DNA of 64,000 nucleotides from Nematostella vectensis (taxonomy: Eukaryota; Cnidaria; Anthozoa; Actiniaria; Edwardsiidae): assembly GCF_932526225.1 (NCBI RefSeq), contig NC_064040.1, forward strand, positions 2,053,501-2,117,500, written 5' to 3'. Below the pieces are notes generated by a model. The model worked only from the letters and a program-made list of their open reading frames with translations. It did no database searches and was not told where the DNA came from. Within the stretch, counting starts at the first letter, position 1. Each line of letters starts with the position of its first letter. The position numbers were made by a program, and so were the translations under genes. Below, piece after piece: positions 33,339-46,681 of the stretch.

Positions 33339-36300
33339 TATCGACAAAATCCGCAATACTGTCTACGCTGACTAAGTATAGCTGTATTTCACTTTAACCC
33401 TTTCACTCCTGGGTACTTTTGAGCAACATTGTAAGAAAAACAGACTGAAAACAGAAACCTCCCCCCCTATTTCAAGTCCAACACTACCAGTTAAGCTAAG
33501 CTACCGCTGACCCAAGACGGTATGCCTTGAAGTTTCCAACAATGTACTGCGGTGCCTTTTCTTTGTAGCGACGGCACTGCTACAGCCTGTTGCTTACAAC
33601 AGTTTTGCTTGTAATTTGCTTAAAAATTACAGCTTTTTCACATCTGGAGAGTGCCTTAGGACATCATGAAGTTTTTTTGGGCATAATTAATGCTGTGCTT
33701 ATGGATGTTTGCACGCTGAGGTTGATTCAATGGGATAATTCCTTGTCTGGGCTTCACCAAGTGAGGAAGGAATTTTCTGGTGAATGGCCTCATAACTCTC
33801 CAATGTGGGCCATCTTTGCTACCCAACCTTATTCAAAAATTGTTTTCAGGCTTATTCTGGGTTCCTTGGACCTGGAAATGTTTTGTTTGGCTTCGGGGCA
33901 AAGAGACTTAAAAAAAAAATTGTTATGTTTCTGGGGGAGGAGATTGCCCGCCTGTCTGTCAAGGTGTTTCCAAGACTCCCATGATGCAGTGCAGGCATGC
34001 AAAATAGGCTAACAATGGTGACTCGCTTCTAATGGAGGTTCTAGCATTGATTATTGTGACTGATTGCTGTAAAATGGGACCTGACGGAGCGCAATAAAGG
34101 TATCCATTGGTGACTTGATCTGTGTTTGCTTGTCTCTATTTGTAGTTCGGAATTTTGTGTCTTTTTTGGTAAGGAATGTTTCTAAGTTTAAGCATTTTAT
34201 TACGAATTGGTCAGCAATTAAGGTTGATATTTTGACAAAAGAGTCGATTCTATTACATTGCTAAGATGGGCTTTTGAAGGTCGTCTATGCCTTGGATGAA
34301 TCTATGAGTATCCGGGTCTGGTGATGTTTAGTTTGCATTTTTGACGTTTTGGAGTTGGGCCTATATTTTACAGGCGTCTCAGGGTGTTATGGCAATGAAA
34401 GACTTAAAGGGACAGCGTCATGGTACTGCGCATGTCAGTGTTTATTGTAGGCTTTTAATCGCCTACAAATAGTTGAACTTTTTAAAAGCTGTCAATACCT
34501 TGTTAAAATAATATGCAATATTTTATTGAATGCAATATTTTATAGAAACTACGTTTATTGACAGTTTGTGGTCATTTTCTTTGAATTTAAGTCCCCCACA
34601 TGTACCAAAAGCTCATAAGTCAGTATTAGAGTTTACTAAATTTCATTGTGTCAGGGTCAGAGAGCTATTGAAAGCACTTACCATGGCACTGCCCCTTTGA
34701 ATAGCTGTAAAAAAAAAAAAAGGGAAGAGAAAATAGCTGGATGGGGTCTCTGTTGGTTTTGTTTTAGTTTTAGTTTTCTTTTATTATAATTTTTTCTGGG
34801 GTGGGGGAAGGGGGAATTCAGCTTAAAATTGCCTGTGGTCAATTCAACCAACTAAGCAACTAGTACAAAAGATGTTGGTTTTGCAGTCTTTTATTCAATA
34901 CTTTCAAGGTTATCATGCAATTCTGTAGTTTGACTGGAAATATATACTTTTTTTCTATTCATTTACAGTTCTATATGTACAGTGTGACCATAGTCATGAT
35001 TACAATTATTTATAATAATTTTTACCCACTAACAGAAACCAACTTGACTGCAAAAAACTCACTGTAAAGCATAAGATATTAGGCATTTCTTTCATGTGGC
35101 TGTGAGGTTGACCTGTCAACATCTACAGGGGCCACACTCAACTCGGAATCATAGGGGTCCATAAAAGCAAGGTGTCGCAGAACCTTTTCCTGCCTTCCTT
35201 ACTCTCCTTCACCAGGAACACCTGTGCAGCCGACACCCTTAGGTGGATGGGGTGCACAGGTGCTTTGGGTGTGGCCCTGAAGATGGCACAGTGACCACAA
35301 GATGTACCAGAATGAAATTGTATATACTGTAAAAACATGTGAGTAGAAAACAGTCAATAGCCATGGAGTTTTCAGTGTGTTGTACATGTTATACATGTTT
35401 TAGGATTTACCTAATTACTTACAGTATTTTTTTATATAGAATTTTTTACTTGTATAATTTAGATGAGTAATACATACTTTTTATAGTATGTTGTAGAACT
35501 CGTCTCGTTCCTCCTAAATAACAATCAAAATTATGTTTGTTATTATCTTCGTGCAAAGGAACCTACAGTAGTTTTTTAATCAGATAATTGTTTTTCCTTC
35601 AACACTCCCCTGTTATTTCAACAGCTCTCCCTTGAGTTTGCTTGTCTTAGAAATAGACCTTGTTTGATAAACAAAGACATGTTACCCACTTATTCAATAA
35701 TAGGTAACAACTGCAATATTGTACTGTATGAAAAGAGTGCCCCTCCCCCTTCTAATGTTGACATCAGTAAATCTAGCAAGCTCATTTTGCTAGATGTATG
35801 ATGTATACCAGGCTTGTATCCTCCAGGTCCATTTCCATACTCCGTGAAGACTTCTGAAACCATCTTGGATGCCATTACGGAATTGACCCGGAGACCCGGA
35901 GAAAAATTCACGAGGGGGAGGGCCAGTCAACACTCCTCTCCCCAAAGTCAGACGGTTGTTTGGATGGTCTGTTTTTTTTTTTTTTTTTTCTTATTTTTCC
36001 GAAAACTACGCAGGAGTGAGAGGGGTTAAGCACTACGAAAAAAAAAATTGAATAGAAAAAAAAAAAAAAAAAAGAAAAAGAAAAAAGGCCATTGGCATAG
36101 GATCGAACCCGACCTGAAAAACAAAACGGAAACCATACATACGGATTACCCAATCGGTATGGCAGCACAAGGCTTTTACGGAAGGCTGTAAAGAACCCGA
36201 AGGCCCCAAGCACCGATATTTCCGGCGAATATGCTGTACAACACTCTTGCAAGGTATTCCGACCCGCGCATTAATGGGGAGGGCAATAACCAGGATCCCA

Positions 36301-36674
36301 GGCCTGTAATACGGTTACGCCACGCACAGCTCGCTGAGATAGAGGATGAAAAAAATACAGGTCTATTTGGGCGTCTTGAGTCCCTTGGGGGCTCGCTATG
36401 TCGGCGCGTGGCATCGTAACGCACGGGCGCATTGTCTTTTATCGTGTACAGGACATCAAACAAGCGAAGAAAGAAAAACGTTTTTTTTTTTGGGAACCGT
36501 TTTTTTATATCATGCAAAAAGCGAAAATAAATAGAAATAAATAAAGTGCGATTTGGCGATTCTGTTTTTCTTTGTAGAGCTTATTAAGCTATTCACCGGC
36601 CTAAATATTCATAAAAGAAAATAAAAAATGCAATGAAGGACGTAAGGGGGAGAGGTTTGTAAAATCGCATAGAA
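33339..36674 (+). repeat. Tandem unit 11 (subtype F, 3,336 bp)
   Basis: Two substitutions, T at 33920 and T at 33928, occur only here and in unit 19. GGGCAAT near 36273 is shared with D units. It interrupts the five-unit order. The TTAA-bounded element is 33394-36029. Confidence 0.95.
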
Positions 36675-39600
36675 TATCGACAAAATCCGCAATACTGTCT
36701 ACGCTGACTAAGTATAGCTGTATTTCACTTTAACCCTTTCACTCCTGGGTACTTTTGAGCAACATTGTAAGAAAAACAGACTGAAAACAGAAACCTCCCC
36801 CCCTATTTCAAGTCCAACACTACCAGTTAAGCTAAGCTACCGCTGACCCAAGACGGTATGCCTTGAAGTTTCCAACAATGTACTGCGGTGCCTTTTCTTT
36901 GTAGCGACGGCACTGCTACAGCCTGTTGCTTACAACAGTTTTGCTTGTAATTTGCTTAAAAATTACAGCTTTTTCACATCTGGAGAGTGCCTTAGGACAT
37001 CATGAAGTTTTTTTGGGCATAATTAATGCTGTGCTTATGGATGTTTGCACGCTGAGGTTGATTCAATGGGATAATTCCTTGTCTGGGCTTCACCAAGTGA
37101 GGAAGGAATTTTCTGGTGAATGGCCTCATAACTCTCCAATGTGGGCCATCTTTGCTACCCAACCTTATTCAAAAATTGTTTTAAGGCTTATTCTGGGTTC
37201 CTTGGACCTGGAAATGTTTTGTTTGGCTTCGGGGCAAAGAGACTTAAAAAAAAAAAACTGTTATGATTCTGGGGGAGGAGATTGCCCGCCTGTCTGTCAA
37301 GGTGTTTCCAAGACTCCCATGATGCAGTGCAGGCATGCAAAATAGGCTAACAATGGTGACTCGCTTCTAATGGAGGTTCTAGCATTGATTATTGTGACTG
37401 ATTGCTGTAAAATGGGACCTGACGGAGCGCAATAAAGGTATCCATTGGTGACTTGATCTGTGTTTGCTTGTCTCTATTTGTAGTTCGGAATTTTGTGTCT
37501 TTTTTGGTAAGGAATGTTTCTAAGTTTAAGCATTTTATTACGAATTGGTCAGCAATTAAGGTTGATATTTTGACAAAAGAGTCGATTCTATTACATTGCT
37601 AAGATGGGCTTTTGAAGGTCGTCTATGCCTTGGATGAATCTATGAGTATCCGGGTCTGGTGATGTTTAGTTTGCATTTTTGACGTTTTGGAGTTGGGCCT
37701 ATATTTTACAGGCGTCTCAGGGTGTTATGGCAATGAAAGACTTAAAGGGACAGCGTCATGGTACTGCGCATGTCAGTGTTTATTGTAGGCTTTTAATCGC
37801 CTACAAATAGTTGAACTTTTTAAAAGCTGTCAATACCTTGTTAAAATAATATGCAATATTTTATTGAATGCAATATTTTATAGAAACTACGTTTATTGAC
37901 AGTTTGTGGTCATTTTCTTTGAATTTAAGTCCCCCACATGTACCAAAAGCTCATAAGTCAGTATTAGAGTTTACTAAATTTCATTGTGTCAGGGTCAGAG
38001 AGCTATTGAAAGCACTTACCATGGCACTGCCCCTTTGAATAGCTGTAAAAAAAAAAAAAAGGGAAGAGAAAATAGCTGGATGGGGTCTCTGTTGGTTTTG
38101 TTTTAGTTTTAGTTTTCTTTTATTATAATTTTTTCTGGGGTGGGGGAAGGGGGAATTCAGCTTAAAATTGCCTGTGGTCAATTCAACCAACTAAGCAACT
38201 AGTACAAAAGATGTTGGTTTTGCAGTCTTTTATTCAATACTTTCAAGGTTATCATGCAATTCTGTAGTTTGACTGGAAATATATACTTTTTTTCTATTCA
38301 TTTACAGTTCTATATGTACAGTGTGACCATAGTCATGATTACAATTATTTATAATAATTTTTACCCACTAACAGAAACCAACTTGACTGCAAAAAACTCA
38401 CTGTAAAGCATAAGATATTAGGCATTTCTTTCATGTGGCTGTGAGGTTGACCTGTCAACATCTACAGGGGCCACACTCAACTCGGAATCATAGGGGTCCA
38501 TAAAAGCAAGGTGTCGCAGAACCTTTTCCTGCCTTCCTTACTCTCCTTCACCAGGAACACCTGTGCAGCCGACACCCTTAGGTGGATGGGGTGCACAGGT
38601 GCTTTGGGTGTGGCCCTGAAGATGGCACAGTGACCACAAGATGTACCAGAATGAAATTGTATATACTGTAAAAACATGTGAGTAGAAAACAGTCAATAGC
38701 CATGGAGTTTTCAGTGTGTTGTACATGTTATACATGTTTTAGGATTTACCTAATTACTTACAGTATTTTTTTAAATAGAATTTTTTACTTGTATAATTTA
38801 GATGAGTAATACATACTTTTTATAGTATGTTGTAGAACTCGTCTCGTTCCTCCTAAATAACAATCAAAATTATGTTTGTTATTATCTTCGTGCAAAGGAA
38901 CCTACAGTAGTTTTTTAATCAGATAATTGTTTTTCCTTCAACACTCCCCTGTTATTTCAACAGCTCTCCCTTGAGTTTGCTTGTCTTAGAAATAGACCTT
39001 GTTTGATAAACAAAGACATGTTACCCACTTATTCAATAATAGGTAACAACTGCAATATTGTACTGTATGAAAAGAGTGCCCCTCCCCCTTCTAATGTTGA
39101 CATCAGTAAATCTAGCAAGCTCATTTTGCTAGATGTATGATGTATACCAGGCTTGTATCCTCCAGGTCCATTTCCATACTCCGTGAAGACTTCTGAAACC
39201 ATCTTGGATGCCATTACGGAATTGACCCGGAGACCCGGAGAAAAATTCACGAGGGGGAGGGCCAGTCAACACTCCTCTCCCCAAAGTCAGACGGTTGTTT
39301 GGATGGTCTGTTTTTTTTTTTTTTTTTCTTATTTTTCCGAAAACTACGCAGGAGTGAGAGGGGTTAAGCACTACGAAAAAAAAAATTGAATAGAAAAAAA
39401 AAAAAAAAAGAAAAAGAAAAAAGGCCATTGGCATAGGATCGAACCCGACCTGAAAAACAAAACGGAAACCATACATACGGATTACCCAATCGGTATGGCA
39501 GCACAAGGCTTTTACGGAAGGCTGTAAAGAACCCGAAGGCCCCAAGCACCGATATTTCCGGCGAATATGCTGTACAACACTCTTGCAAGGTATTCCGACC

Positions 39601-40010
39601 CGCGCATTAATGGGGAGGGCAATAACCAGGATCCCAGGCCTGTAATACGGTTACGCCACGCACAGCTCGCTGAGATAGAGGATGAAAAAAATACAGGTCT
39701 ATTTGGGCGTCTTGAGTCCCTTGGGGGCTCGCTATGTCGGCGCGTGGCATCGTAACGCACGGGCGCATTGTCTTTTATCGTGTACAGGACATCAAACAAG
39801 CGAAGAAAGAAAAACGTTTTTTTTTTTGGGAACCGTTTTTTTATATCATGCAAAAAGCGAAAATAAATAGAAATAAATAAAGTGCGATTTGGCGATTCTG
39901 TTTTTCTTTGTAGAGCTTATTAAGCTATTCACCGGCCTAAATATTCATAAAAGAAAATAAAAAATGCAATGAAGGACGTAAGGGGGAGAGGTTTGTAAAA
40001 TCGCATAGAA
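36675..40010 (+). repeat. Tandem unit 12 (subtype D, 3,336 bp)
   Basis: TTTTAAG at 37183 with a 12-A run after it, AAATAG near 38772 and GGGCAAT near 39619. It follows an F unit, as partial unit 20 does. The TTAA-bounded element is 36730-39367. Confidence 0.95.
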
Positions 40011-43000
40011 TATCGACAAAATCCGCAATACTGTCTACGCTGACTAAGTATAGCTGTATTTCACTTTAACCCTTTCACTCCTGGGTACTTTTGAGCAACA
40101 TTGTAAGAAAAACAGACTGAAAACAGAAACCTCCCCCCCTATTTCAAGTCCAACACTACCAGTTAAGCTAAGCTACCGCTGACCCAAGACGGTATGCCTT
40201 GAAGTTTCCAACAATGTACTGCGGTGCCTTTTCTTTGTAGCGACGGCACTGCTACAGCCTGTTGCTTACAACAGTTTTGCTTGTAATTTGCTTAAAAATT
40301 ACAGCTTTTTCACATCTGGAGAGTGCCTTAGGACATCATGAAGTTTTTTTGGGCATAATTAATGCTGTGCTTATGGATGTTTGCACGCTGAGGTTGATTC
40401 AATGGGATAATTCCTTGTCTGGGCTTCACCAAGTGAGGAAGGAATTTTCTGGTGAATGGCCTCATAACTCTCCAATGTGGGCCATCTTTGCTACCCAACC
40501 TTATTCAAAAATTGTTTTCAGGCTTATTCTGGGTTCCTTGGACCTGGAAATGTTTTGTTTGGCTTCGGGGCAAAGAGACTTAAAAAAAAAACTGTTATGA
40601 TTCTGGGGGAGGAGATTGCCCGCCTGTCTGTCAAGGTGTTTCCAAGACTCCCATGATGCAGTGCAGGCATGCAAAATAGGCTAACAATGGTGACTCGCTT
40701 CTAATGGAGGTTCTAGCATTGATTATTGTGACTGATTGCTGTAAAATGGGACCTGACGGAGCGCAATAAAGGTATCCATTGGTGACTTGATCTGTGTTTG
40801 CTTGTCTCTATTTGTAGTTCGGAATTTTGTGTCTTTTTTGGTAAGGAATGTTTCTAAGTTTAAGCATTTTATTACGAATTGGTCAGCAATTAAGGTTGAT
40901 ATTTTGACAAAAGAGTCGATTCTATTACATTGCTAAGATGGGCTTTTGAAGGTCGTCTATGCCTTGGATGAATCTATGAGTATCCGGGTCTGGTGATGTT
41001 TAGTTTGCATTTTTGACGTTTTGGAGTTGGGCCTATATTTTACAGGCGTCTCAGGGTGTTATGGCAATGAAAGGCTTAAAGGGACAGCGTCATGGTACTG
41101 CGCATGTCAGTGTTTATTGTAGGCTTTTAATCGCCTACAAATAGTTGAACTTTTTAAAAGCTGTCAATACCTTGTTAAAATAATATGCAATATTTTATTG
41201 AATGCAATATTTTATAGAAACTACGTTTATTGACAGTTTGTGGTCATTTTCTTTGAATTTAAGTCCCCCACATGTACCAAAAGCTCATAAGTCAGTATTA
41301 GAGTTTACTAAATTTCATTGTGTCAGGGTCAGAGAGCTATTGAAAGCACTTACCATGGCACTGCCCCTTTGAATAGCTGTAAAAAAAAAAAAAGGGAAGA
41401 GAAAATAGCTGGATGGGGTCTCTGTTGGTTTTGTTTTAGTTTTAGTTTTCTTTTATTATAATTTTTTCTGGGGTGGGGGAAGGGGGAATTCAGCTTAAAA
41501 TTGCCTGTGGTCAATTCAACCAACTAAGCAACTAGTACAAAAGATGTTGGTTTTGCAGTCTTTTATTCAATACTTTCAAGGTTATCATGCAATTCTGTAG
41601 TTTGACTGGAAATATATACTTTTTTTCTATTCATTTACAGTTCTATATGTACAGTGTGACCATAGTCATGATTACAATTATTTATAATAATTTTTACCCA
41701 CTAACAGAAACCAACTTGACTGCAAAAAACTCACTGTAAAGCATAAGATATTAGGCATTTCTTTCATGTGGCTGTGAGGTTGACCTGTCAACATCTACAG
41801 GGGCCACACTCAACTCGGAATCATAGGGGTCCATAAAAGCAAGGTGTCGCAGAACCTTTTCCTGCCTTCCTTACTCTCCTTCACCAGGAACACCTGTGCA
41901 GCCGACACCCTTAGGTGGATGGGGTGCACAGGTGCTTTGGGTGTGGCCCTGAAGATGGCACAGTGACCACAAGATGTACCAGAATGAAATTGTATATACT
42001 GTAAAAACATGTGAGTAGAAAACAGTCAATAGCCATGGAGTTTTCAGTGTGTTGTACATGTTATACATGTTTTAGGATTTACCTAATTACTTACAGTATT
42101 TTTTTATATAGAATTTTTTACTTGTATAATTTAGATGAGTAATACATACTTTTTATAGTATGTTGTAGAACTCGTCTCGTTCCTCCTAAATAACAATCAA
42201 AATTATGTTTGTTATTATCTTCGTGCAAAGGAACCTACAGTAGTTTTTTAATCAGATAATTGTTTTTCCTTCAACACTCCCCTGTTATTTCAACAGCTCT
42301 CCCTTGAGTTTGCTTGTCTTAGAAATAGACCTTGTTTGATAAACAAAGACATGTTACCCACTTATTCAATAATAGGTAACAACTGCAATATTGTACTGTA
42401 TGAAAAGAGTGCCCCTCCCCCTTCTAATGTTGACATCAGTAAATCTAGCAAGCTCATTTTGCTAGATGTATGATGTATACCAGGCTTGTATCCTCCAGGT
42501 CCATTTCCATACTCCGTGAAGACTTCTGAAACCATCTTGGATGCCATTACGGAATTGACCCGGAGACCCGGAGAAAAATTCACGAGGGGGAGGGCCAGTC
42601 AACACTCCTCTCCCCAAAGTCAGACGGTTGTTTGGATGGTCTGTTTTTTTTTTTTTTTTTCTTATTTTTCCGAAAACTACGCAGGAGTGAGAGGGGTTAA
42701 GCACTACGAAAAAAAAAATTGAATAGAAAAAAAAAAAAAAAAAGAAAAAGAAAAAAGGCCATTGGCATAGGATCGAACCCGACCTGAAAAACAAAACGGA
42801 AACCATACATACGGATTACCCAATCGGTATGGCAGCACAAGGCTTTTACGGAAGGCTGTAAAGAACCCGAAGGCCCCAAGCACCGATATTTCCGGCGAAT
42901 ATGCTGTACAACACTCTTGCAAGGTATTCCGACCCGCGCATTAATGGGGAGGACAATAACCAGGATCCCAGGCCTGTAATACGGTTACGCCACGCACAGC

Positions 43001-43344
43001 TCGCTGAGATAGAGGATGAAAAAAATACAGGTCTATTTGGGCGTCTTGAGTCCCTTGGGGGCTCGCTATGTCGGCGCGTGGCATCGTAACGCACGGGCGC
43101 ATTGTCTTTTATCGTGTACAGGACATCAAACAAGCGAAGAAAGAAAAACGTTTTTTTTTTTGGGAACCGTTTTTTTATATCATGCAAAAAGCGAAAATAA
43201 ATAGAAATAAATAAAGTGCGATTTGGCGATTCTGTTTTTCTTTGTAGAGCTTATTAAGCTATTCACCGGCCTAAATATTCATAAAAGAAAATAAAAAATG
43301 CAATGAAGGACGTAAGGGGGAGAGGTTTGTAAAATCGCATAGAA
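40011..43344 (+). repeat. Tandem unit 13 (hybrid subtype E', 3,334 bp)
   Basis: Carries the E marker AAAGGCT (41074) but ATATAG rather than AAATAG near 42103. It looks like E on the left and a non-E unit on the right. The TTAA-bounded element is 40066-42700. Confidence 0.95.
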
Positions 43345-46300
43345 TATCGACAAAATCCGCAATACTGTCTACGCTGACTAAGTATAGCTGTATTTCACTT
43401 TAACCCTTTCACTCCTGGGTACTTTTGAGCAACATTGTAAGAAAAACAGACTGAAAACAGAAACCTCCCCCCCTATTTCAAGTCCAACACTACCAGTTAA
43501 GCTAAGCTACCGCTGACCCAAGACGGTATGCCTTGAAGTTTCCAACAATGTACTGCGGTGCCTTTTCTTTGTAGCGACGGCACTGCTACAGCCTGTTGCT
43601 TACAACAGTTTTGCTTGTAATTTGCTTAAAAATTACAGCTTTTTCACATCTGGAGAGTGCCTTAGGACATCATGAAGTTTTTTTGGGCATAATTAATGCT
43701 GTGCTTATGGATGTTTGCACGCTGAGGTTGATTCAATGGGATAATTCCTTGTCTGGGCTTCACCAAGTGAGGAAGGAATTTTCTGGTGAATGGCCTCATA
43801 ACTCTCCAATGTGGGCCATCTTTGCTACCCAACCTTATTCAAAAATTGTTTTAAGGCTTATTCTGGGTTCCTTGGACCTGGAAATGTTTTGTTTGGCTTC
43901 GGGGCAAAGAGACTTAAAAAAAAAAACTGTTATGATTCTGGGGGAGGAGATTGCCCGCCTGTCTGTCAAGGTGTTTCCAAGACTCCCATGATGCAGTGCA
44001 GGCATGCAAAATAGGCTAACAATGGTGACTCGCTTCTAATGGAGGTTCTAGCATTGATTATTGTGACTGATTGCTGTAAAATGGGACCTGACGGAGCGCA
44101 ATAAAGGTATCCATTGGTGACTTGATCTGTGTTTGCTTGTCTCTATTTGTAGTTCGGAATTTTGTGTCTTTTTTGGTAAGGAATGTTTCTAAGTTTAAGC
44201 ATTTTATTACGAATTGGTCAGCAATTAAGGTTGATATTTTGACAAAAGAGTCGATTCTATTACATTGCTAAGATGGGCTTTTGAAGGTCGTCTATGCCTT
44301 GGATGAATCTATGAGTATCCGGGTCTGGTGATGTTTAGTTTGCATTTTTGACGTTTTGGAGTTGGGCCTATATTTTACAGGCGTCTCAGGGTGTTATGGC
44401 AATGAAAGACTTAAAGGGACAGCGTCATGGTACTGCGCATGTCAGTGTTTATTGTAGGCTTTTAATCGCCTACAAATAGTTGAACTTTTTAAAAGCTGTC
44501 AATACCTTGTTAAAATAATATGCAATATTTTATTGAATGCAATATTTTATAGAAACTACGTTTATTGACAGTTTGTGGTCATTTTCTTTGAATTTAAGTC
44601 CCCCACATGTACCAAAAGCTCATAAGTCAGTATTAGAGTTTACTAAATTTCATTGTGTCAGGGTCAGAGAGCTATTGAAAGCACTTACCATGGCACTGCC
44701 CCTTTGAATAGCTGTAAAAAAAAAAAAAAAGGGAAGAGAAAATAGCTGGATGGGGTCTCTGTTGGTTTTGTTTTAGTTTTAGTTTTCTTTTATTATAATT
44801 TTTTCTGGGGTGGGGGAAGGGGGAATTCAGCTTAAAATTGCCTGTGGTCAATTCAACCAACTAAGCAACTAGTACAAAAGATGTTGGTTTTGCAGTCTTT
44901 TATTCAATACTTTCAAGGTTATCATGCAATTCTGTAGTTTGACTGGAAATATATACTTTTTTTCTATTCATTTACAGTTCTATATGTACAGTGTGACCAT
45001 AGTCATGATTACAATTATTTATAATAATTTTTACCCACTAACAGAAACCAACTTGACTGCAAAAAACTCACTGTAAAGCATAAGATATTAGGCATTTCTT
45101 TCATGTGGCTGTGAGGTTGACCTGTCAACATCTACAGGGGCCACACTCAACTCGGAATCATAGGGGTCCATAAAAGCAAGGTGTCGCAGAACCTTTTCCT
45201 GCCTTCCTTACTCTCCTTCACCAGGAACACCTGTGCAGCCGACACCCTTAGGTGGATGGGGTGCACAGGTGCTTTGGGTGTGGCCCTGAAGATGGCACAG
45301 TGACCACAAGATGTACCAGAATGAAATTGTATATACTGTAAAAACATGTGAGTAGAAAACAGTCAATAGCCATGGAGTTTTCAGTGTGTTGTACATGTTA
45401 TACATGTTTTAGGATTTACCTAATTACTTACAGTATTTTTTTATATAGAATTTTTTACTTGTATAATTTAGATGAGTAATACATACTTTTTATAGTATGT
45501 TGTAGAACTCGTCTCGTTCCTCCTAAATAACAATCAAAATTATGTTTGTTATTATCTTCGTGCAAAGGAACCTACAGTAGTTTTTTAATCAGATAATTGT
45601 TTTTCCTTCAACACTCCCCTGTTATTTCAACAGCTCTCCCTTGAGTTTGCTTGTCTTAGAAATAGACCTTGTTTGATAAACAAAGACATGTTACCCACTT
45701 ATTCAATAATAGGTAACAACTGCAATATTGTACTGTATGAAAAGAGTGCCCCTCCCCCTTCTAATGTTGACATCAGTAAATCTAGCAAGCTCATTTTGCT
45801 AGATGTATGATGTATACCAGGCTTGTATCCTCCAGGTCCATTTCCATACTCCGTGAAGACTTCTGAAACCATCTTGGATGCCATTACGGAATTGACCCGG
45901 AGACCCGGAGAAAAATTCACGAGGGGGAGGGCCAGTCAACACTCCTCTCCCCAAAGTCAGACGGTTGTTTGGATGGTCTGTTTTTTTTTTTTTTTTTTCT
46001 TATTTTTCCGAAAACTACGCAGGAGTGAGAGGGGTTAAGCACTACGAAAAAAAAAATTGAATAGAAAAAAAAAAAAAAAAGAAAAAGAAAAAAGGCCATT
46101 GGCATAGGATCGAACCCGACCTGAAAAACAAAACGGAAACCATACATACGGATTACCCAATCGGTATGGCAGCACAAGGCTTTTACGGAAGGCTGTAAAG
46201 AACCCGAAGGCCCCAAGCACCGATATTTCCGGCGAATATGCTGTACAACACTCTTGCAAGGTATTCCGACCCGCGCATTAATGGGGAGGACAATAACCAG

Positions 46301-46681
46301 GATCCCAGGCCTGTAATACGGTTACGCCACGCACAGCTCGCTGAGATAGAGGATGAAAAAAATACAGGTCTATTTGGGCGTCTTGAGTCCCTTGGGGGCT
46401 CGCTATGTCGGCGCGTGGCATCGTAACGCACGGGCGCATTGTCTTTTATCGTGTACAGGACATCAAACAAGCGAAGAAAGAAAAACGTTTTTTTTTTTGG
46501 GAACCGTTTTTTTATATCATGCAAAAAGCGAAAATAAATAGAAATAAATAAAGTGCGATTTGGCGATTCTGTTTTTCTTTGTAGAGCTTATTAAGCTATT
46601 CACCGGCCTAAATATTCATAAAAGAAAATAAAAAATGCAATGAAGGACGTAAGGGGGAGAGGTTTGTAAAATCGCATAGAA
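43345..46681 (+). repeat. Tandem unit 14 (hybrid subtype D', 3,337 bp)
   Basis: The left half is D-like (TTTTAAG at 43853, 11-A run, 15-A run near 44716). The right half is not (ATATAG near 45440, GGACAAT). It is the longest unit. The TTAA-bounded element is 43400-46038. Confidence 0.95.
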